NCBI GenBank assembly: GCA_022574595.1
Contig: JACZRS010000001.1
Coordinates: forward strand, 372,001-436,000
Direction: 5' to 3'
Length of the DNA stretch: 64,000 nucleotides
Origin: Planctomycetota bacterium
Lineage (GTDB): Bacteria > Planctomycetota > Phycisphaerae > Phycisphaerales > SM1A02
Shown: positions 36,003-44,123 of the stretch, in pieces
Numbering within the stretch: the stretch's first letter is position 1
Layout: each line of letters begins with the position of its first letter
Position numbers and translations under genes: made by a program
The notes under the pieces: model-generated
Database searches by the model: none
What the model saw: the letters and a program-made list of their open reading frames with translations, nothing else
What the model was told of the DNA's origin: nothing

Positions 36003-36298
36003 AGCCGGACCTGAGGCTTTGCGAAGGTCCGGGTCTGAATGGGCTAACCATAAGCCATGAGCAAACTACGCCCCTGTTTAGCCGCGACCCGACAGGGGAG
36101 CGTTTGGGCAAGGCACTAGGCACTAGGCATTAGTGAAGAAGGCATCAAGGCATCAAGGCATCATGGCATCGTGGCATAAAGCCGCGACCGCCGGTCGCGT
36201 CGGAACTGAGACAATCTCCATTCAGCAAACCACACCCCGTTTAGCCGCGACCCGATAGGGGAGCGTTTGGGAAGCACTAGGCACTTGGTTTTAGGGCA
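36003..36298. repeat. Dispersed modular intergenic repeat, double copy
   Basis: Two copies of GTTTAGCCGCGACCCGAYAGGGGAGCGTTTGGG (36075-36108 and 36238-36270), each followed by CACTAGG units; a GGCATCA heptad run at 36131-36175; and TCGCGTCGGAACTGAGACAA onward at 36194-36238, which recurs at 42181-42228. 36005-36032 also forms an 8-bp stem-loop (CCGGACCT/AGGTCCGG). No gene in this stretch. Confidence 0.8.
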
Positions 36299-36334
36299 TG
36301 ATGATGAGCGGAAGTAACGGTTCGATGGCGGGGT

Positions 36335-38719
36335 TTAGTCCGTGGGGTTTACGAGTTCCGCGCGCCACTGCCGCGCCTGTTCGGGTTCTTCGCGCTTGTC
36401 GTAGAGCACAACCAGGCGCTCGATCGCGCGTTGAGTGCGAAAGTGCTCCTCGCCCAGCCCATCGACGAGAGATTGCCAGGCGGCAAGCAACTCCAGCTCG
36501 GCCTCGTCATAGTGCCCCAGTTTCATCAAGCAGTAGCCCAAGTGACAGCGTGTGTCGCCGGTCCACCACGCGTCCGGTCCTTGCAGCCGAATACGCATGT
36601 CCAGCGCTTCGCGCAACGACGGTTCAGCACGGGCGTAGTGGCCCTGCTCAGCCCAGATGGCCGCCAGGTTGCTCAGGCTGGCCGCCACGCGCGGATGGTC
36701 GTCGCCGAACAGTCGGCGGCGCATCTCTATCGCTTCGGTGGTGGGCGCGATCGCCGCGGCGTGATCTCCGGCGTTCCAGAGCAGAACGCCCAGATTGTGC
36801 AGGTAGGTTGCGACATCGCGGTGTTCGGGGCCGCGAATTCGCCGCAACATACCCAGCGCATTCCTAAGGATGGGCTCGGCAGCATCGAAATCCCCTCTGG
36901 CCCAAAGGACAGCTGAGAGGATATTACGCGCTTCGGCGAGATTCAGATGGTCAGCGTTGTACAGAGTGCCTTCGTGTGACAAAACGCCGAGGGCAAGCGG
37001 CTCGGCTTGGTCATATTCGCCGCTCTCAAAGTACATCAGTCCCAGAGCGTTGGCAGCTTCGTCAACTGACGCGTGCTCCGCCCCGAACAGCTTGCTGCGG
37101 ACATCCAACGAGCGGCGAAGATGCAGCTCGGCGGCGTCGTAGCGCCCGAGCTCATTATATGTGCGGCCGAATGTCAGGCGCACAGCCGCTTCGATCTCCG
37201 GGTTTTCGCGAAACGAAGAGTCGATCTGTTGGGAGGCCGCGTCGAGAACATCTTCGACGGTAGCCTGCGCGCCGTGCATATGTTCGCCCGGACTAGCCTC
37301 CATCAGCATATCATTGAGAAAGTCGTTGACGGCCGTGGCAATTCGGGCTTGGTGCATCGCATCGGTGCGGGCCTCGACCGCCTGCATCAGTCCGACCGTC
37401 AGCCCGATAGCACCAGCGATCAACATCAGTCCGCCGACGCCGCAGGCCAGGACGCCGGCGCGATGGCGGCGCACAAACTTGCGCATTCGATACGCCGTGC
37501 TAGGCGAGCCGGCTGAAATGGGCTCGTGGCTCAGGTGTCGGCGAACATCGGCGGCGAACTGCTCGACGGACGAGTAGCGCTGTTCGGGGTCTTTGTGAAG
37601 AGCCTTGAGTACGATCAGGTCCAGGTCGCCGGCAATGCGGCCGCGGAGTCGCTTCGGGTTGTCAAGACAGCGCATCCGGCTTATCGCGTCCGACGTCGGT
37701 GGAATCTGTGAAGCGCCCTTGGCAGCGATCTCATTTGCCGTACGGATGACGGCGGTGCTGGGCTTCTCTGGTTCATGCTCGCAGATGAGGCGAGTCAGCA
37801 CTTGTGCGGAGCTGCTATCAGCCGGATACGGCGAACGCCCGCTCAGCAATTCATAGAGCAGCACGCCGAGTGAGTACACATCGCTAGTCGTGGCAACTGG
37901 CTCGCCGCGCACCTGTTCGGGGCTGGCGTAGCGTGGGGTCAGCACGCGCTGACCGACCGCGGTCATCTCTGCTGTATGCTCGCTTCCTTCGCTGCTTAGC
38001 ACCTTGGCGATACCAAAGTCCAGCAGCTTGGGATCGCCCTCGCGCGTGACCATGATGTTGCCCGGCTTCAGGTCGCGGTGAATGACCAGGTTCTGATGTG
38101 CGTGTTGCACGGCGGAACAAACTCGGATGAATAGTTCGAGTCGCTCGGAGATGTTCAGGTGATTCTCGTCGCAGAATCGATCGATCGGCACACCGTCAAC
38201 GTGTTCCATTACCAGGTACGGGCGACCGTCGTCGGTGGCCGCGCCATCGAGCAGGCGGGCGATGTAAGGATGCTCCAGATTGGCCAGCATCTGGCGTTCG
38301 TTGCGAAAGCGGCGCAGGATGTCGTCGGTGTCCATGCCGCGTTTGATGAGTTTGATGGCAACTTGCTTGTCGTACTGCGCATCGGCGCGCTCCGCCAACC
38401 AAACCGTGCCCATACCCCCGGTACCCAGCAGGCGCTGCAGGCGGTAAGGACCGACAAGCTGATTGCTCATTTCGTCCTGTGTTAAACTTTCCGGAGAGGG
38501 CGTGGAGAAGCCCGGACACCATGCTGGTTCATCAAGTAGTGCACAGGTGTTCTCATCGCGTGCTAGCAGGCGTTCGATCTTGCCGCGAATCGCGATGTCG
38601 CCTCCACACTCCCTGTCGAGAAACCTACTGCGTTCATCGGGGGGGTACTCAAGCGCCGCGTGAAACAGGTCTTCCACTTTTCGCAAGAACTTAAATTGAA
38701 CAGAGGTATCATCACTCAT
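36335..38719 (-). CDS. Membrane-anchored Ser/Thr protein kinase with TPR sensor region
   Basis: 794 residues from Met 38719. An N-terminal 90-residue helical segment precedes a PknB-like kinase: LLGTGGMGTVWLAE, VAIKLIKRG (ATP Lys), VIHRDLKPGNIM, LLDFGIAK and SPEQVRGEPV. A single membrane helix (AGVLACGVGGLMLIAGAIG) follows, then about 350 residues of tetratricopeptide repeats of the kinesin-light-chain type, e.g. EAANALGLMYFESGEYDQAE, rich in LGxxH..EPSLREAL turns. The kinase is inside, the TPRs outside. The gene is clearly GC-richer than its left neighbours. The ECF sigma factor lies 90 bp upstream on the same strand, a common planctomycete pairing. Confidence 0.9.
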   Translation of the reverse strand: MSDDTSVQFKFLRKVEDLFHAALEYPPDERSRFLDRECGGDIAIRGKIERLLARDENTCALLDEPAWCPGFSTPSPESLTQDEMSNQLVGPYRLQRLLGTGGMGTVWLAERADAQYDKQVAIKLIKRGMDTDDILRRFRNERQMLANLEHPYIARLLDGAATDDGRPYLVMEHVDGVPIDRFCDENHLNISERLELFIRVCSAVQHAHQNLVIHRDLKPGNIMVTREGDPKLLDFGIAKVLSSEGSEHTAEMTAVGQRVLTPRYASPEQVRGEPVATTSDVYSLGVLLYELLSGRSPYPADSSSAQVLTRLICEHEPEKPSTAVIRTANEIAAKGASQIPPTSDAISRMRCLDNPKRLRGRIAGDLDLIVLKALHKDPEQRYSSVEQFAADVRRHLSHEPISAGSPSTAYRMRKFVRRHRAGVLACGVGGLMLIAGAIGLTVGLMQAVEARTDAMHQARIATAVNDFLNDMLMEASPGEHMHGAQATVEDVLDAASQQIDSSFRENPEIEAAVRLTFGRTYNELGRYDAAELHLRRSLDVRSKLFGAEHASVDEAANALGLMYFESGEYDQAEPLALGVLSHEGTLYNADHLNLAEARNILSAVLWARGDFDAAEPILRNALGMLRRIRGPEHRDVATYLHNLGVLLWNAGDHAAAIAPTTEAIEMRRRLFGDDHPRVAASLSNLAAIWAEQGHYARAEPSLREALDMRIRLQGPDAWWTGDTRCHLGYCLMKLGHYDEAELELLAAWQSLVDGLGEEHFRTQRAIERLVVLYDKREEPEQARQWRAELVNPTD

Positions 38720-38809
38720 TGCACACCTATAGCCAAATGCCATATTTCCATCCCAGGAGTTTCCGTACTACATAGCAGAAATCGGGGCAGGATTCCGCCA
38801 CGAAAAACT

Positions 38810-39451
38810 TCAATTCTCTTCACTAGCGAGTTCGTCCTGTAGCCACGCACGGCAAAAACGCCAATGGCGCTCCACGCTTCTTGTCGAGATGCCGAGCGCC
38901 TCAGCGGTCATGTCCGTGGTGCATCCACCAAAGAAACGCAACTCAACTATGCTGGCTTTCTGCGGGTCTATCTCTGCCAAGCGGTTGAGCACCTCGTTCA
39001 GGGTGATCAAGTCGATGTCCTGGCCAGGGAGCGCAACGGTGACTTCAGTCAACGACAGGGTGTTGCGTCCTCCACCTCGCTTCAGAGCGCGATGTTCAAG
39101 TGCGTGGTTGACCAGGATTCGTCGCATGATCTTGGCGGCAACACGATAGAAGTGCTTGCGGTCCGTCCAGACTGGATTGCAGTCCGCGAGTCGCAAGTAC
39201 GCTTCGTGCACCAGTGTAGTGGTCTGCAAAGTGTGATCGGCTCGTTCGCGGTGGAGATAGCCATCGGCTATACCCCTCAATTCGTCGTAAACGAGAGGGA
39301 GCAATTTGGCCAATCCGTCGTCTTGACCACCTTTACGCAGGTCGGCCAAAACCTGAGTGATTTCGTCGTTAGCGGAAGTCTTCACCGTCTTTCTCACAAA
39401 AAATTCTGTCCTTTTTGGCGGAGTCTGGTCCTGATTCCTGCCTTGTCTCAT
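38810..39451 (-). CDS. ECF-family RNA polymerase sigma factor
   Basis: 213 residues of the planctomycete/Gemmata-type ECF group. Region 2 begins around LLPLVYDELRGIADGYLHRE and contains HTLQTTTLVHEAYLRLAD; the linker WTDRKHFYRVAAKIMRRILV is diagnostic. Region 4 has a helix-turn-helix (TTDMTAEALGISTRSVERHW). It probably directs transcription of its own operon and other targets under control of the kinase encoded next to it. The first 25 residues are not conserved in such proteins, so the true start may be later. Confidence 0.88.
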   Translation of the reverse strand: MRQGRNQDQTPPKRTEFFVRKTVKTSANDEITQVLADLRKGGQDDGLAKLLPLVYDELRGIADGYLHRERADHTLQTTTLVHEAYLRLADCNPVWTDRKHFYRVAAKIMRRILVNHALEHRALKRGGGRNTLSLTEVTVALPGQDIDLITLNEVLNRLAEIDPQKASIVELRFFGGCTTDMTAEALGISTRSVERHWRFCRAWLQDELASEEN

Positions 39452-39576
39452 GAGTGAGTCGGACTGTCCGCCTCATGCTTTCAGTATAGCAGTTTCGCTT
39501 TAGAAACCCTCAGGAAATCTGCATCGCACAAACCGCCGCTTTGAGGCGACAAACCCGGTTTCGCCAAAGAAAAAAC

Positions 39577-39789
39577 ATGCGACATCTCATTTCACATCTA
39601 ATCGTTGCGAGCATCATCCTCAGTATCACTATGACAACCTCTGCCCGAGAGGCGAGCTTTGAAGGGCTTGGCGACTATGTTACGTGCAAGATTTCGCAGC
39701 CAGATCCGGGGTGGCGCCGCGCGGGCATCACTGTGCTACCACTTTGTCACAAGGAGGCAGATAAATGTATGCATACTCACATTCAATGA
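39577..39789 (+). pseudogene. Truncated HAF-repeat protein relic (signal peptide plus first repeat)
   Basis: From ATG 39577 the peptide begins with a signal sequence (MRHLISHLIVASIILSITMT, ending TSARE) directly followed by ASFEGLGD, the phrase with which many HAF-repeat secreted proteins begin. After that the text is no longer HAF-like and the frame ends at 39789, inside the start of the FG-GAP gene. I infer a relic whose remainder was lost; a genuine small exported protein is the alternative. Confidence 0.35.
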
Positions 39790-41267
39790 ATTGTTCTCTC
39801 GCTATCACCATATTAGCGATTACAGTCGTCTTGAGCGGACAGTGCGCCCATGCCCAGCCGGGCACGGTGCTGTCGCATCAGAAGATCAGCGACACCCAAG
39901 GCGGCTTCAAAGGCGTCCTGAATAATGACGATTTGTTTGGCGCTTCGGTGGCTTCGCTAGGAGATCTCGACGATGACGGGGTTACCGACCTGGCCGTGGG
40001 AGCACACTTCGATAGCGACGGGGGTTTTAGACGTGGTGCGGTGTGGATTCTGTTCCTCAACGCAGATGGGTCTGTCAAGTCCAACCAGAAGATAAGCGAC
40101 ACACAAGGCGGCTTCACCGGCATTCTGGATAATGAGGATTTCTTCGGCATTTCGATGTCCGCACTGGGTGATCTCGACGGCGATGGTGTGGAGGATTTGG
40201 CCGTGGGTGCGCGCCGTGATGACGACGGCGGGACGGACCGTGGTGCGGTTTGGATTTTGTTCCTGAATACCGATGGCACGGTCAAGTCGCACCAGAAGAT
40301 AAGCGATACCGCAGGCCACTTCGGCGGATCGCTGGATAATGGGGATCGCTTAGGCGCTTCGGTAGCATCACTAGGAGATCTGGACGGCGACGGTGTGGGC
40401 GACCTGGCAGTGGGGGCAGATCGGGATGACGATGGGGGTTTCAACCGCGGCGCGGTGTGGGTGCTGTTTCTCAACACGAACGGTAGCGTCAAGTCCCACC
40501 AGAAAATCAGCGACACACAAGGCGGCTTCAGCGGCATCTTGGATAATCAAGATCTATTCGGCTGGTCAGCAGGGTCGCTGGGAGATATCGACGGTGACGG
40601 CACTAACGACCTGGCCGTGGGGACACGCTTGGATGACGACGGGGGGGCCAACCGCGGCGCGGTGTGGGTGCTGTTCCTAAATACGGACGGCACGGTCAAG
40701 TTGCACCAGAAGATCAGCGACACGCAGGGCGAGTTCACCGGGACGCTGGATAATGAGGATCAGTTCGCCGTCTCGGCGGCTTCCGTTGGTGATCTGGACG
40801 GCGACGGTGTCGGCGACCTGGCCGTGGGGGCATGGGGTGATGACGATGGAGGTCCCGAGCGTGGTGCGGTGTGGATACAGTTTCTTAACACCGACGGTAC
40901 AGTCAAGTCGCACCAGAAGATCAGCGATACCCAAGGTGGCTTCACCGGTACGCTGGATAATTTAGATATCTTCGGCGTCTCGACGGTCTCGCTGGGTGAT
41001 CTCAACGGCGATGGCGTGGGCGATCTTGCCGTGGGGGCAGCCTGGGATGACGACGGGGGAAACCGCCGCGGCGCGGTGTGGATTCTGTTCCTCGAAGGCA
41101 ACCCCTGCCCGTGGGATCTAGACAACTCCGGCTCCGTCGGCACAAGCGATCTGCTGGCTCTCTTTGCTCAATGGGGTACTGATGGTCCTGCCGATTTTGA
41201 CGGAAGCGGCGCTGTAGGCACAAGTGATCTGCTCATCCTCTTCGCCAATTGGGGGCCGTGCTCGTAG
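39765..41267 (+). CDS. Exported FG-GAP (integrin-like propeller) protein with dockerin-like domain
   Basis: 500 residues; AAGGAGG lies 8 bases before ATG 39765. Signal peptide to about residue 31 (CAHAQ). Six near-identical units of about 69 residues follow, each with HQKISDTQGGF, a SLGDLDGDGVGDLAVGA calcium-binding FG-GAP loop and RGAVWILFLNTDG. Six or seven such units would close a beta-propeller. The C-terminus is WDLDNSGSVGTSDLLALF and ADFDGSGAVGTSDLLILF, ending FANWGPCS, a dockerin-like pair. Likely secreted, Ca-stabilised, surface or matrix protein. The 207-bp DNA periodicity suggests recent expansion. Confidence 0.85.
   Translation: MYAYSHSMNCSLAITILAITVVLSGQCAHAQPGTVLSHQKISDTQGGFKGVLNNDDLFGASVASLGDLDDDGVTDLAVGAHFDSDGGFRRGAVWILFLNADGSVKSNQKISDTQGGFTGILDNEDFFGISMSALGDLDGDGVEDLAVGARRDDDGGTDRGAVWILFLNTDGTVKSHQKISDTAGHFGGSLDNGDRLGASVASLGDLDGDGVGDLAVGADRDDDGGFNRGAVWVLFLNTNGSVKSHQKISDTQGGFSGILDNQDLFGWSAGSLGDIDGDGTNDLAVGTRLDDDGGANRGAVWVLFLNTDGTVKLHQKISDTQGEFTGTLDNEDQFAVSAASVGDLDGDGVGDLAVGAWGDDDGGPERGAVWIQFLNTDGTVKSHQKISDTQGGFTGTLDNLDIFGVSTVSLGDLNGDGVGDLAVGAAWDDDGGNRRGAVWILFLEGNPCPWDLDNSGSVGTSDLLALFAQWGTDGPADFDGSGAVGTSDLLILFANWGPCS
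39870..41095 (+). repeat. Six tandem 207-bp coding repeats (FG-GAP units)
   Basis: The phrase CACCAGAAGATAAGCGACAC or a close variant recurs about every 207 bp (near 39877, 40084, 40291, 40498, 40705 and 40912), encoding HQKISDT each time. The repeats are in frame and account for most of the gene at 39765-41267. They also create long shadow frames on the other strand. Confidence 0.85.
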
Positions 41268-41453
41268 TATCGCAAAACTGGCAAACCTCGGAGCAAAACA
41301 TGCAACATCTCTATCCACTTTTTAAAGCGTCATTGGCAATCCTGAGCACTTGGCCAACTGACGAGCCCTAATGCATAGTCAATCTACATTCACAATGACC
41401 GGTTGTGTATGCCGGTTATTCGACGTTTTATAATCAGCACAGGAGGAGACATC

Positions 41454-41957
41454 ATGTGCAACAAGAGATTCATGGTCTTGGTATTCCCAGCGCTTGTTGG
41501 GGCGATGTTCTTGGTATTCTTGCTTGGCCAGACGGCATCGCCAGCGAATGGTCCGGAGGGAACATATATTCTTACCGTGACCCCAATAGGAGCGCCGCAG
41601 TTTCAAGAACTGATCACCCTTCATAAGGGTGGATCTATTTCAGAAACCAATACAACACTCCACTCCAACAGCTCCAACCCGTTCTTTGCCTTTAACGGAA
41701 GCGAAGGGTTTGGGTCGTGGGAGCGCGGTCACGGCGGCACCGTCATTCTGAAGATCGTCAAATTTGTATTTGACGGAGATACCAATGAGCTATTCGGGTA
41801 CCTGGTGGTCGATGCGACAGCTCTCATTGACGGCGACACATTCACAAACTTGGAATCCGATGTCAACATTCTCATCGGACCTGACCTTTTTAATCCGTTT
41901 GGCATCATCCCGCTAGGCCCAACCGATGCTGTCGGCACGCGCATCACTGTCGACTAG
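41454..41957 (+). CDS. Small exported protein of unknown function
   Basis: 167 residues from ATG 41454, chosen because AGGAGGA lies 7-8 bases upstream. Residues 1-27 are a signal peptide or anchor (KRFMVLVFPALVGAMFLVFL). The mature part is beta-rich: GTYILTVTPIGAPQFQELIT, GSEGFGSWERGHGGTVILKI and DGDTNELFGYLVVDATALID read like a small lipocalin-like or beta-barrel fold. No family recognised and no dockerin. GC-rich like its left neighbours. Confidence 0.6.
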   Translation: MCNKRFMVLVFPALVGAMFLVFLLGQTASPANGPEGTYILTVTPIGAPQFQELITLHKGGSISETNTTLHSNSSNPFFAFNGSEGFGSWERGHGGTVILKIVKFVFDGDTNELFGYLVVDATALIDGDTFTNLESDVNILIGPDLFNPFGIIPLGPTDAVGTRITVD

Positions 41958-42018
41958 AACGACGATTATGATAATTGAACGCGCGGGTACAACTCCAGTT
42001 CCCTATACAACAATCACA

Positions 42019-42047
42019 CCCCGGCCGTCACCGGCCGGGGGTTTTGT
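42019..42047 (+). terminator. Intrinsic terminator after the small exported protein gene
   Basis: CCCCGGCCG pairs with CGGCCGGGG around TCAC, followed by GTTTTGTT. About 60 bp after the stop at 41957. Confidence 0.85.
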
Positions 42048-42050
42048 TCG

Positions 42051-42113
42051 GACGGCAACGTCGGTACCAGCGACTTTCTCATTCTTCTGAGCAACTGGTG
42101 GCCATGTGGGTGA
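42051..42113 (+). pseudogene. Orphan C-terminal half of a dockerin-like domain
   Basis: Translating 42051-42113 gives DGNVGTSDFLILLSNWWPCG and a stop, which matches the last loop of the dockerin-like domains in this window (GVVGTSDLL..LFANWGPC). There is no start codon or upstream gene body; a terminator immediately precedes it. It is the tail of a lost dockerin-bearing gene. Confidence 0.6.
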
Positions 42114-42116
42114 AGA

Positions 42117-42300
42117 TGGCACTAGGCACTAGGCATCATGGCATCATGGTAAGAAGCCGTCCCGATTCAATCGGGATTGGTCGCGTCGGAACTGAGATAA
42201 TGTCTGTTCAACAAACCACGCCCCGTTTAGCCGGCGGGCTTGACCCGCTGCATTGTGCAATAAGAACCCCACGGATTGCTATCCGTGGGCGTCGATATGG
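42117..42300. repeat. Dispersed modular intergenic repeat, copy near the wbp-like genes
   Basis: CACTAGGCACTAGGCATCAT and GGCATCATGG units, a TCCCGAT-TCA-ATCGGGA hairpin at 42160-42176, then TCGCGTCGGAACTGAGATAA onward and CACGCCCCGTTTAGCCGGCG, both matching 36194-36250, and finally a module at 42268-42295 that matches 1000-1026 in the opposite orientation. Confidence 0.75.
42262..42289 (-). terminator. Possible terminator of the wbp-like minus-strand operon
   Basis: On the minus strand CCCACGGAT-AGCA-ATCCGTGGG is followed by GTTCTTATT, a weak U-run, 28 bp past the aminotransferase stop. The hairpin is also part of the dispersed repeat (compare 1000-1026), so it may be a repeat feature co-opted as a terminator. 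Confidence 0.45.
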
Positions 42301-42316
42301 CTCATGGCATCTTGCT

Positions 42317-43513
42317 TTACGCTTTTGCTACGCAGGCTTTTTCGTTTATGAATGTCGTTACTGTACTTGCAACGTATTCCTGTTGCTCGATTGTTAGCTC
42401 GGGATAGATCGGCAGAGCTAGGGTTTCGTTGGCTGCGGCTTCGGAGTTGGGTAGATCGCCTTGGGAATATCCCAGGTAGGCAAAGCATTCTTGAAGATGA
42501 AGTGAAACTGGATAGTAAATCTCTGAGCCGATTTTCTTTTCTGTTAGCTGAGCGCGCAGATCATCACGAATTTCTGAAGGCACGCGAATTACATATTGAT
42601 TGTAAATATGTGTTGCAGATCCACTCGCTGGCTGAGGCGTTTTCAATGGGAAACCATCATCAGTCAATGGAGTAGCAGATGTTTTTGCACCGGCATCGGT
42701 AAACATCTTGTCATAACGAGCTGCATTTTCAGCGCGAGCTTTGTGCCAATCTGGTAGATGTCGCAGCTTTACGCGGAGGATTGCTGCTTGCATGGCATCG
42801 AGTCGTGAGTTTATGCCCACCATTTTGTGGTAATACTTTGGCTTAGATCCGTGCTGCCTTAGCTTGGCTAATTTCTCTGCAAGTTCTTCATCGTTGGTAG
42901 TGATAATTCCCGCATCGCCACATGCGCCCAGGTTTTTAGAAGGGAAGAAGCTGAAGCAGCCGATGTTTCCGCGAGAACCTGCGGGCTTGCCGGTTTCATC
43001 ACAAGCGCCGATGGCTTGTGCTGCATCTTCGATTAGTGGCACGCCTAGTTCATACGCCAACTTTAAGTAAGCAGTCATGTCCACGGTTTGGCCGAACAGA
43101 TGCACGGGCATGATGGCTTTTAAGCGTTTACATTTCGCAGCCGCTTGTCGAACGCAATTTAAATCCATGTTGTATGTAACAGGATCGATATCTGCATAGA
43201 CTGGTACTGCGCCAAGCCGGGCTATTGATCCGCCGGTTGCGAAGAAGGTATAGGCTGGGCAGATGATTTCATCGCCGGGTTTAATATCAATAGCCATGAA
43301 TGCAAGAAGCAAAGCATCAGAACCAGAAGCGCAGCCGATGGCAAACTTAGCATGGCAATATTGAGCGATTTCTTCTTCGAGGCTTTTAACCTCCGGCCCC
43401 ATGATGAACCACTGGCTTTCTAGCACTGCAGCGACAGCATCATCGACCTCGTTCTTGATTGTCGCATACTGAGCTTTTAGATCTAGTAGCGGTACTGTGA
43501 TTTGGCTAGCCAT
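42317..43513 (-). CDS. DegT/DnrJ/EryC1/StrS aminotransferase, WbpE-like
   Basis: 398 residues. PLP motifs of the family: ASGSDALLLAFMA, ICPAYTFFATGGSIARLG, PLIEDAAQAIGA (Asp holding the pyridine N) and SFFPSKNLGACGDAG with the Schiff-base Lys. Late HIYNQYVIRV and SLHLQECFAYLGY are typical. In WbpE-type pathways it aminates C3 of UDP-GlcNAc-3-keto-uronic acid using glutamate. It overlaps the acyltransferase gene by 8 bp and forms one operon with it and the oxidoreductase upstream. Confidence 0.88.
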   Translation of the reverse strand: MASQITVPLLDLKAQYATIKNEVDDAVAAVLESQWFIMGPEVKSLEEEIAQYCHAKFAIGCASGSDALLLAFMAIDIKPGDEIICPAYTFFATGGSIARLGAVPVYADIDPVTYNMDLNCVRQAAAKCKRLKAIMPVHLFGQTVDMTAYLKLAYELGVPLIEDAAQAIGACDETGKPAGSRGNIGCFSFFPSKNLGACGDAGIITTNDEELAEKLAKLRQHGSKPKYYHKMVGINSRLDAMQAAILRVKLRHLPDWHKARAENAARYDKMFTDAGAKTSATPLTDDGFPLKTPQPASGSATHIYNQYVIRVPSEIRDDLRAQLTEKKIGSEIYYPVSLHLQECFAYLGYSQGDLPNSEAAANETLALPIYPELTIEQQEYVASTVTTFINEKACVAKA

Positions 43514-44123
43514 GGCCTTGCACCTCTTTGAGCGGACTCACGCTTTCATTACTTTGTTGATACTCGTTGTTGCACGCTGGGCATGTGAATTGGTGAGTCC
43601 CAATATCCGGGAGCCTGATACCACATCTGCACATCCACCCGATGCGCTTAGCCGGCACTCCGACCACCAGAGCATAGTCCAGCACATCCTTTGCGACGAC
43701 CGCACCCGCTCCAACAAATGCAAATCGTCCTATTTCCACGGGACAGACGATTGTGGAGTTAGCCCCCATACTTGCGCCGCGTTTGACGAGGGTTTGTTGA
43801 TATTCGCCTCGCCTGATAATCTCGCTTCGGGGCGTTGACACATTTGTAAACACCATGGATGGGCCACAAAAAACATCGTCTTCAAGGATGACGCCGGTAT
43901 AAATCGAAACGTTGTTTTGTACTTTTACGTTATTGCCAAGGATGACATCAGGCGAGATCACGACGTTTTGGCCTATGTTGCACTTTAGGCCTAGTTTACT
44001 GTTTGCCATGATGTGCGAAAAATGCCAAATCTTCGTTCCTGCACCGATCTCGCAAGGCTCATCTACATAAGCCGACTCATGGACCGTTACATCCGGATGC
44101 TTTTGCTGGTCAAATCGAGACAT
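43506..44123 (-). CDS. WbpD-like left-handed beta-helix N-acetyltransferase
   Basis: 205 residues. Hexapeptide repeats run from IGAGTKIWHFSHIMANSKLG through IGQNVVISPDVILGNNVKVQ to VGAGAVVAKDVLDYALVVG. The segment FTNVSTPRSEIIRRGEYQQT is characteristic of WbpD/WlbB, which acetylate the 3-amino group of UDP-GlcNAc3NA. The end carries CRCG..(20)..CPACNNEY, a short Cys4 zinc-ribbon-like tail, seen in some homologues. It overlaps the neighbouring genes by 8 and 14 bp, so translation is coupled. Confidence 0.87.
   Translation of the reverse strand: MSRFDQQKHPDVTVHESAYVDEPCEIGAGTKIWHFSHIMANSKLGLKCNIGQNVVISPDVILGNNVKVQNNVSIYTGVILEDDVFCGPSMVFTNVSTPRSEIIRRGEYQQTLVKRGASMGANSTIVCPVEIGRFAFVGAGAVVAKDVLDYALVVGVPAKRIGWMCRCGIRLPDIGTHQFTCPACNNEYQQSNESVSPLKEVQGHG

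Noticed and set aside
36298-36867. Several overlapping plus-strand open frames opposite the kinase gene
   Set aside because: High GC creates long open frames on the other strand; translations are Arg/Pro-rich and featureless.
39878-40537. Minus-strand open frame (219 codons) opposite the FG-GAP gene
   Set aside because: It arises from the repeated coding units and is low-complexity Ser/Pro-rich; a shadow.
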